Source of the DNA: an uncultured Erysipelotrichaceae bacterium
Lineage (GTDB): Bacteria > Bacillota_I > Bacilli_A > RF39 > UBA660
Direction: 5' to 3'
DNA length: 9,963 bases
Assembly (NCBI GenBank): GCA_902766545.1
Contig: CACXEC010000055.1
Location: 1 to 9,963, forward strand
The first letter of the stretch is position 1, and every line of letters starts with the position of its first letter. Both the position numbers and the translations under genes were made by a program. The notes below the pieces were generated by a model, which did no database searches, was not told the origin of the DNA, and was given only the letters and a program-made list of their open reading frames with translations. Positions 5,388-9,963 of this stretch are shown here, one piece after another.

Positions 5388-7376
5388 CTATTTTATTTCT
5401 TCTGTTTCTTTATTACTACTAGCTTTAATTAAATCGTGAGTAATTATTCCATCAGATATTTCAATAACTGTATCTGTATACTTTTTGCAATTATCAATGT
5501 AATCATCTGATAATATTTCATCACCTGAAATGGTTTTATACTCTTGCTTTGAGTTATGATAATACACTTTATTGGTTAAAAAATTTCCATTAGGAAATGC
5601 AACAATATTATCATCTTTAATTTCAAATATATCATGTCCTAAAGCATATTTATTATATAATCCTAGCATATTAGCTAATGTTGGATAAACATCTATCATT
5701 CCCATATAATAATCTATTTTTTTGTGAAACTCTTGATTTTTACTCCAAATTATTAATGGAGTTTTTTTATTTAATTCATTAGCATAATAATCATAATTAA
5801 TATAATTATCATCTTCTTTTTCATAGATTTTACCTGTTGTAAAATCAAAATTATAATAATTACTATATTCATTTATAGCTAGTTTAGGATCATGATCTCC
5901 ATATAATACAAAGATTGTATTATTAAAATACTCACTGTTTTTAATATTATCAATAAATAAACCTAAAGCTTCATCGGCATAGTGGCTACTACGAATATAA
6001 TCTCCTAATTTTGTATTTTCTAAATATGAATAATTTATAGTTTCATCTTTATTATTAATTGTATAGGTTAAATCTATTTGTTCAAATAATTCATTATTAT
6101 CAAAGGGAGTATGATTTGATAGCGTTATAATTGTGCCCATATATTTATTATTTTGGCTTTCAATAGTTTCTAAAATAGGAATTGATTGATTAAAAAATGA
6201 TTTATCGGATAATCCTAGTCCAACTATTTCATCTATATTATATGAATTGCTAGAATAAAAATCTTTATATCCAAGACTTGGATGCATATTATTTCGATTC
6301 CACATTAATGCTTTATTAGCATGCATACTAAAAGTATAATATCCTTTAGATGTTAATTCTTTTTGAATACTTGGATATTCCCTATTAAAATAACTAACAA
6401 ACACGGTACCACTTATGGCAGGCATTAAAGATGTACTTAAAGTAAATTCTGTATCACTACTAGTACCTGCACTAATTTGAGGATAAAAATTACTAAAGTA
6501 TATTCCTTCTTCCGATAATTTAGTAATATTTGGCGCAATTGGTACATCATTTATTTTTAAATCAATAAGAAAGTCTGTTATGCTTTCCATATGAATAAAT
6601 ATAATGTTATAATCTTTAAATATATTTGTGTATTCGTTATTGCTTTTCTTTATAGTATTTTCATTATAATAATCGTTAAATCTTTTTAATGCAACATCAT
6701 AACCAAACCAAGAATCTATAGTTGGTCTTAAGGTATTAAATAAATCATTAATTTGGTATATTATAATTCCAAAACGATTAACAACTATTTCACGATTCCA
6801 TTGTTTAGCTAAACGGTTAAAATCAACAATATTTAAAGATAAAGTACCTATTGCAGTTATTGCAAGGCCAATAAAAAGTGTTTGCTTAAATGAATATTTA
6901 TTATCTTTTTTCTTAATTAATACTTTAATATCCTCTGTTTTAGATAAATAATGATTAATTATAATAAAAATTATAGGAGCAAGTAAATATATAAATTGGA
7001 CCAAACGAATTTTCTCTATGAGAGCATCTCCTACTTCTCCGACTTGTTTTAAAGCTGTAATTAGACTAAATGAAGCATATGAACTATAAAATTCATAATA
7101 AATATTATTAATTATGCATATTATTGATAAAATAATTAAGCATATTAATAAATAAGTGTATTCTTTTTTATTCTTAATTAAATAAGTTAATGATCCAAAT
7201 ATAATTGGAATAGATATATCAAAGATTAGGGGATGAAAACTAAATAACGATCCATTCGTGTTAAACCTAATTAAAATACAACATATTGTAGAAAGAATAG
7301 AATAATAGCAAAATAGTTTATTATAGATAATATATTCTTTAAAGCCATGAAAAAATCTATTAATTTTGTTTTTCAT
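5388..7376 (-). CDS. Lipoteichoic-acid-synthase-type membrane phosphoglycerol transferase (sulfatase fold)
   Basis: This protein has about five N-terminal transmembrane segments (near 19-38, 48-67, 72-92, 124-143 and 165-184) and a large extracellular catalytic domain (about 250-640), the LtaS layout. In characterised LtaS the extracellular enzyme transfers glycerol phosphate from phosphatidylglycerol to a growing polymer. Key residues are visible: E264 in HMESI, the likely nucleophile T305 in AGTSSDTEF, W359 in MWNRN, H422 in NHTPF, and D494/H495 in YGDHDPK, matching the S. aureus LtaS metal and catalytic set. At 662 residues it is close to the family size. Other family members make LTA primers or modify different glycans, so the exact polymer is open. 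An AAAGGG site lies about 7 bases before the ATG. It heads a two-gene unit with the membrane protein immediately downstream and has its own promoter. Confidence 0.92.
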   Translation of the reverse strand: MKNKINRFFHGFKEYIIYNKLFCYYSILSTICCILIRFNTNGSLFSFHPLIFDISIPIIFGSLTYLIKNKKEYTYLLICLIILSIICIINNIYYEFYSSYASFSLITALKQVGEVGDALIEKIRLVQFIYLLAPIIFIIINHYLSKTEDIKVLIKKKDNKYSFKQTLFIGLAITAIGTLSLNIVDFNRLAKQWNREIVVNRFGIIIYQINDLFNTLRPTIDSWFGYDVALKRFNDYYNENTIKKSNNEYTNIFKDYNIIFIHMESITDFLIDLKINDVPIAPNITKLSEEGIYFSNFYPQISAGTSSDTEFTLSTSLMPAISGTVFVSYFNREYPSIQKELTSKGYYTFSMHANKALMWNRNNMHPSLGYKDFYSSNSYNIDEIVGLGLSDKSFFNQSIPILETIESQNNKYMGTIITLSNHTPFDNNELFEQIDLTYTINNKDETINYSYLENTKLGDYIRSSHYADEALGLFIDNIKNSEYFNNTIFVLYGDHDPKLAINEYSNYYNFDFTTGKIYEKEDDNYINYDYYANELNKKTPLIIWSKNQEFHKKIDYYMGMIDVYPTLANMLGLYNKYALGHDIFEIKDDNIVAFPNGNFLTNKVYYHNSKQEYKTISGDEILSDDYIDNCKKYTDTVIEISDGIITHDLIKASSNKETEEIK

Positions 7377-7400
7377 ATCTAATCCCTTTCTATTTAATAT

Positions 7401-7429
7401 ATTTTATCACGGATAGGTAAAAATGTAAA
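7401..7429 (-). promoter_or_regulatory. Promoter of the LTA-synthase-like gene
   Basis: The -35 TTTACA (7429-7424, 5 of 6) and -10 TAAAAT (7406-7401, 5 of 6) are separated by exactly 17 bases, and TGA before the -10 gives an extended -10. It lies back-to-back with the promoter of the + strand gene at 7499, with only 13 bases between the two -35 boxes. Confidence 0.78.
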
Positions 7430-7442
7430 TTTTAAAAAAAAC

Positions 7443-7470
7443 TTGACATTTTATAAAAATAGTGTATAAT
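7443..7470 (+). promoter_or_regulatory. Consensus promoter of the orphan gene at 7499
   Basis: A perfect -35 TTGACA (7443-7448) and a perfect -10 TATAAT (7465-7470) are 16 bases apart. Transcription would start near 7477. An A-rich tract lies directly upstream (7433-7441) and could act as an UP element. It is the strongest promoter in the window by match to consensus. Confidence 0.88.
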
Positions 7471-7498
7471 AATACCTCGTTAAGGGGGAAATATTAAT

Positions 7499-7837
7499 AT
7501 GGAAAATAGTGAAATTAAGAAAAGAGCTAATGAAATAATAGCACCATTTATGAATCAACCATCAATTAAACCTACTACAACTATGGTTAGATTAAAAAGT
7601 GGTGAAACTACAAGTGTTAGTGACAGTCATTTTGGTGTTTTAAATGTAGCTTCAACTTATAATATGATTACTGATGCAAGACTTACTACTGGTGAGGTTA
7701 TTGAAAGAGTTGTAAGATCAAATTATTATGAATTAAGAAATCCTGAAAATGCTGAGCTTTTAGATGAAGTAATAGCTCGTATTACAGAATTAAGACAACC
7801 AAAAGAATATACTGGTCCAGTAAAAAGTTTTAAATAA
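7499..7837 (+). CDS. Small soluble protein of unknown function, probably strongly expressed
   Basis: I do not recognise this 112-residue protein. It has no signal peptide, membrane segment, cysteine or tryptophan, so it is probably cytoplasmic. A short N-terminal helix-like part (1-18) is followed by a section carrying two similar units, VRLKSGETTSV (30-40) and ARLTTGEVIERV (60-71). Each reads as strand, GE turn, strand, which suggests a small beta domain built on a repeat. A charged helix, ELLDEVIARITELRQPKE (86-103), ends the protein. It is a single-gene transcript: consensus promoter (7443-7470), a purine-rich AAGGGGGAAA ribosome site (7483-7492) and an intrinsic terminator right after the stop. 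It is divergent from the LTA-synthase-like gene and convergent with the AAA+ gene. The tight, strong expression signals argue for a real protein despite the missing family match. Confidence 0.85.
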   Translation: MENSEIKKRANEIIAPFMNQPSIKPTTTMVRLKSGETTSVSDSHFGVLNVASTYNMITDARLTTGEVIERVVRSNYYELRNPENAELLDEVIARITELRQPKEYTGPVKSFK

Positions 7838-7862
7838 AAAATCGCAAGTTAGCGATTTTTTT
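7836..7862 (+). terminator. Bidirectional terminator between the orphan gene and the AAA+ gene
   Basis: A 9-bp stem AAAAATCGC/GCGATTTTT (7837-7845 with 7852-7860) closes an AAGTTA loop. A run of seven T follows on the + strand (7856-7862). The A-run on the left side (7836-7841) supplies the T-run for the - strand. It begins within the stop codon of the + strand gene and ends 6 bases before the stop of the - strand gene, so it can end both transcripts. Confidence 0.9.
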
Positions 7863-7868
7863 ATTATA

Positions 7869-8849
7869 TTAAATATCTTCTAAATCAACATTTTCTTCTT
7901 CTAATAAATCTTTAAATTTTTCTTTAAATCTAGCTACTTCCTTTATTTTAGCATCAGGATATATATTTCTAGCATTACATACAGCTTTATAAATATGTTT
8001 AATTCTTACCTCTTTTGCATTTTCAAATACAGCATAACTAAAAGCATTAGCTAAAATTGTTAAAGTAATATCTGGATATCTCGATGATATTTCATATACT
8101 CTTTTATATTCGCTGGTCATTTCAGTTAAAAATCTAAAGATATTTTCTTTTTGGAAATCAGTATATGCTAGTTTTACATTAAGCTTTTTTTCGAATTTAG
8201 GATAAGTTCCCATTAAAATCTTAACTACAGTTTCAGCATCCGCTTCAATAACATCTATTTTAATAAATCTTCGTAAAAATGCTCGATCTCTTAAAATATA
8301 TGATTCATACTCTTCAGTTGTTGTAGCTCCAATCATTTTAATTGTGCCACGGTCTAAAAATGGCTTTAACATGTTTGCAAAGTCAATATTACCATTTACA
8401 CCTGATTTGTTAACTAGCAAGTGTACTTCATCAATAAAAAGGATTGTATTGTCCCTATTTTTTAATTCTTGTAGTAATAGTTCAAGTCTAGAATCAGTAT
8501 TACCATCTTCAGTTGTACTAGAGCCCATTAAACTTGGAATGTTTATCTTTATTATTTTCCAATTCTTTAATGCATCGGGAACATCTCCTCTAATAATACG
8601 ATATGCAAGTCCTTCAACAATTGCCGTTTTACCAATACCTGCTTTACCAGTTAAAAGAGCACCTTTATCAGGTGTTATAAGTGCTAGAATCATCTCATTA
8701 ATTTCTGCATCTCGGCCAATTGCTGGATTTGTAATATATTCTTTATCAGTTAAATCTTCACCATAACTCTTAATAATACTTAATTTATTATCATTATTAT
8801 TAAATTCTAGGGTTTCAATATTATTATCATTTAAATCTAGTGTTTCCAT
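7869..8849 (-). CDS. Single-module AAA+ ATPase related to the ClpA/ClpB D1 domain, with an altered pore loop
   Basis: This is a cytoplasmic ATPase with one AAA+ module. Walker A is GKAGIGKT (68-75), Walker B ILFIDE (136-141), sensor 1 GATTTEEY (174-181), and RR at 193-194 in AFLRRF matches the ClpB D1 arginine fingers. A small helical domain follows (about 250-295), with SSRYPDITLTILANAFSYA where ClpA/B has RYLPDKAIDLLDEA. The protein lacks the Clp N-domain, the ClpB middle coiled coil, a D2 module and any visible ClpP-binding loop. In Clp unfoldases the pore loop carries KYRGEFE; here that place (110-120) reads SSTTEDGNTDS with no aromatic residue. The first 25 residues hold a short acidic duplication, ETLDLNDNN/ETLEFNNND. 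An in-frame TAA shortly upstream fixes the ATG. Substrate and partners are unknown. It may be a molecular switch and not a threading unfoldase, which is inference. Confidence 0.9.
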   Translation of the reverse strand: METLDLNDNNIETLEFNNNDNKLSIIKSYGEDLTDKEYITNPAIGRDAEINEMILALITPDKGALLTGKAGIGKTAIVEGLAYRIIRGDVPDALKNWKIIKINIPSLMGSSTTEDGNTDSRLELLLQELKNRDNTILFIDEVHLLVNKSGVNGNIDFANMLKPFLDRGTIKMIGATTTEEYESYILRDRAFLRRFIKIDVIEADAETVVKILMGTYPKFEKKLNVKLAYTDFQKENIFRFLTEMTSEYKRVYEISSRYPDITLTILANAFSYAVFENAKEVRIKHIYKAVCNARNIYPDAKIKEVARFKEKFKDLLEEENVDLEDI

Positions 8850-8872
8850 TATTTCACGCCCTTACCTATGTA

Positions 8873-8878
8873 ATTATA
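8873..8878 (-). promoter_or_regulatory. Probable extended -10 promoter of the AAA+ gene
   Basis: In the 45-base gap after the YitT gene there is a perfect TATAAT (8878-8873) preceded by TGG, giving an extended -10. The best-spaced -35 (TTTTTA, 8901-8896) is poor and overlaps the YitT stop. The AAA+ gene may thus be transcribed both from here and by read-through from the YitT gene, as no terminator is seen between them. Confidence 0.55.
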
Positions 8879-8894
8879 CCATATTAATTATTAT

Positions 8895-9797
8895 TTAAAA
8901 AGGTAATATTGTCTTTTTATATCCACCTAAAGCCATATAACAGTCATATGATGTAATAAATGCTGTTTCATCTATTTGAAGTACTTTTTCTTTTAATTCT
9001 AAATATGTATGATATGGAACAATAACTAATAAGATAGGATCTTTTTTTATAAATAATCCTCCTAAATTTCCCATCTCGGTAACTCCTAAATTAAGCTCAA
9101 AGTTTAACTTATTTTCAATTTCTTTCCACTTATTACTTCTTATAAAACACATTTTACTGTCATTTATTCCTAGCATTACTATATCAACCAGTTTCGATGA
9201 TATTAAAAGAATAATAATTGCATAAATAGCATTGGTAAAACCAAATACTAGAGCTCCGGCAGCAATTATAATCGTATTAATTATCTTTAAAGCTGAACCT
9301 GTAGATATTTTAAAGAATTTTACGAATAAAGTAGCAATAATATCGCTACCACCGGTATTAAAACCTCCACGATAAATCATTCCGTTACTTATTCCTTGTA
9401 AAAATGCTGCTAAAATAATCATTATAAGTTTACTACTAAACGTAATATTTATTGATTTGGCCATTGGCTCAGTTAAAGTAATCATAATCATAAAAACAAT
9501 TGATCCAATAATAGTATTAATAGTTTTTTCTTTGCCAAATGTTATATAGAAAACAATAGTTAATATAACTGTAGACGCGTATATAAAGTAACTTGTTGAG
9601 ATGCCAGTTAATTGTTTAATGATAATGGCAAGTCCAGTCATACCTCCAACAACGATATTATTTGGTGCTAAAAAAACATTATAATTAAATGCAAAAATAA
9701 AGCACGAAATAATTAAGAATAATAATCTTAAAGGGTAGTTTTTTTGGTTAACTATTTTTATTAATTGAGTATTATTGCGACGAATAAATTTAAACAT
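8895..9797 (-). CDS. YitT-family membrane protein (DUF161 membrane part plus C-terminal DUF2179)
   Basis: This is an integral membrane protein of 300 residues. Hydrophobic segments lie near 25-45, 48-64, 70-88, 92-110, 122-141 and 170-209. The family signature region YRGGFNTGGSDIIA (142-155) corresponds to the GGxTGGxDI block of YitT proteins, and FLAPNNIVVGGMTGLA (42-57) is the usual N-terminal family block. The last about 85 residues (216-300) form a DUF2179 domain, with GGLFIKKDPILLVIVPYHTY followed by LKEKVLQIDETAFITSYD. The function of the family is not settled; transport has been proposed. An AGGTGA site 4 bases before the ATG supports the start. It has its own promoter, directly after the tuf terminator, and is followed after 45 bases by the AAA+ gene on the same strand. 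Confidence 0.92.
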   Translation of the reverse strand: MFKFIRRNNTQLIKIVNQKNYPLRLLFLIISCFIFAFNYNVFLAPNNIVVGGMTGLAIIIKQLTGISTSYFIYASTVILTIVFYITFGKEKTINTIIGSIVFMIMITLTEPMAKSINITFSSKLIMIILAAFLQGISNGMIYRGGFNTGGSDIIATLFVKFFKISTGSALKIINTIIIAAGALVFGFTNAIYAIIILLISSKLVDIVMLGINDSKMCFIRSNKWKEIENKLNFELNLGVTEMGNLGGLFIKKDPILLVIVPYHTYLELKEKVLQIDETAFITSYDCYMALGGYKKTILPF

Positions 9798-9813
9798 ATT
9801 CTCACCTATTATA

Positions 9814-9842
9814 ATAATACTTGTTTTTTAAATTTTAGTAAA
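9814..9842 (-). promoter_or_regulatory. Probable promoter of the YitT-family gene
   Basis: The -35 TTTACT (9842-9837, 4 of 6) and -10 TATTAT (9819-9814, 5 of 6) are 17 bases apart and sit immediately after the tuf terminator. A perfect TATAAT also occurs at 9813-9808 but lacks a good -35 and lies very close to the ribosome binding site, so I prefer the first pair. Confidence 0.55.
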
Positions 9843-9843
9843 G

Positions 9844-9867
9844 AAAAAACTCACTTATGTGAGTTTT
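9844..9867 (-). terminator. Intrinsic terminator of tuf
   Basis: A perfect 9-bp stem AAAACTCAC/GTGAGTTTT (9867-9859 with 9854-9846) closes a 4-base ATAA loop, and the minus-strand T-run continues to 9844. It starts two bases after the tuf stop codon, so little of the tuf transcript should run into the YitT gene. Confidence 0.9.
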
Positions 9868-9869
9868 AA

Positions 9870-9963
9870 TTATTCCATAATTTCTGTTACAGTACCAGCA
9901 CCTACAGTACGTCCACCTTCACGAATTGAGAACTTAGTTCCGTTTTCTAAAGCAACCATACTA
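9870..9963 (-). CDS. tuf: Elongation factor Tu, C-terminal end (runs off the right edge)
   Basis: The last 30 residues of EF-Tu are present, ending in TAA. The segment includes NGTKFSIREGGRTVGAGTVT, the highly conserved end of EF-Tu domain 3, and finishes TEIME. EF-Tu carries aminoacyl-tRNA to the ribosome as a GTP complex. Codon choice here (GGT, CGT, GTT, GCT) looks more selected than in neighbouring genes, as expected for a very highly expressed gene. A strong terminator follows two bases after the stop, so it ends its transcription unit. Confidence 0.96.
   Translation of the reverse strand, partial: SMVALENGTKFSIREGGRTVGAGTVTEIME

Noticed and set aside
8344..8766. 140-codon open frame on the + strand
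   Set aside because: It is antisense to the Walker A, Walker B and pore region of the AAA+ gene, whose motifs are clearly conserved; no start signals are seen.
7499..8849. Orphan gene plus AAA+ gene as a two-gene defence or toxin-type system
   Set aside because: The genes are convergent with a shared terminator, not an operon, and neither carries a nuclease, toxin or sensor motif; adjacency alone does not support a joint system.

Overview
The window is strongly AT-rich and densely coded. It has a Gram-positive character: a threonine T-box leader, a lipoteichoic-acid-synthase-type enzyme, a lipobox lipoprotein, YitT and DUF378 membrane proteins, AGGAGG-type ribosome binding sites and sigma-A-type promoters. 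This fits a low-GC Bacilli or Mollicutes-related lineage (Erysipelotrichia or RF39-like gut Bacilli are possible); I cannot name a species. The standard genetic code appears to be used. Tryptophan codons that I checked are TGG, and the ten visible stops are seven TAA and three TAG with no TGA.

Layout, from the right edge leftwards, which is the direction of most transcription. The 3' end of tuf (EF-Tu) and its terminator lie at the right edge. Next comes a YitT-family membrane protein, then a single-module ClpA/ClpB-like AAA+ ATPase whose pore loop lacks the usual aromatic motif. Facing that ATPase is a small unrecognised gene (7499-7837, + strand) with a near-perfect promoter and its own terminator. 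Divergent from this small gene is a two-gene unit: an LTA-synthase-type sulfatase-fold enzyme followed 8 bases later by an unrecognised single-pass membrane protein. A DUF378 gene on the + strand converges on that unit and shares a bidirectional terminator with it. Divergent from DUF378 is a YdcC/LolA-like lipoprotein carrying a second, DUF4367-like domain.

The left third is a translation block on the - strand. proS (archaeal/eukaryotic-type ProRS) and trpS form a likely operon. They are followed by thrS, which has its own consensus promoter and a compact T-box riboswitch with an ACU (Thr) specifier. The visible ThrRS starts directly at the editing domain and lacks the N-terminal TGS domain.

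There is no gene-free stretch above 300 bases; the longest gap (579-826) is the thrS promoter plus T-box. I see no tRNA or rRNA gene, CRISPR array, insertion sequence or prophage. Most of the window is core gene content. The parts most worth a second look are the orphan gene at 7499, the altered AAA+ protein beside it, and the reduced T-box/ThrRS pair.
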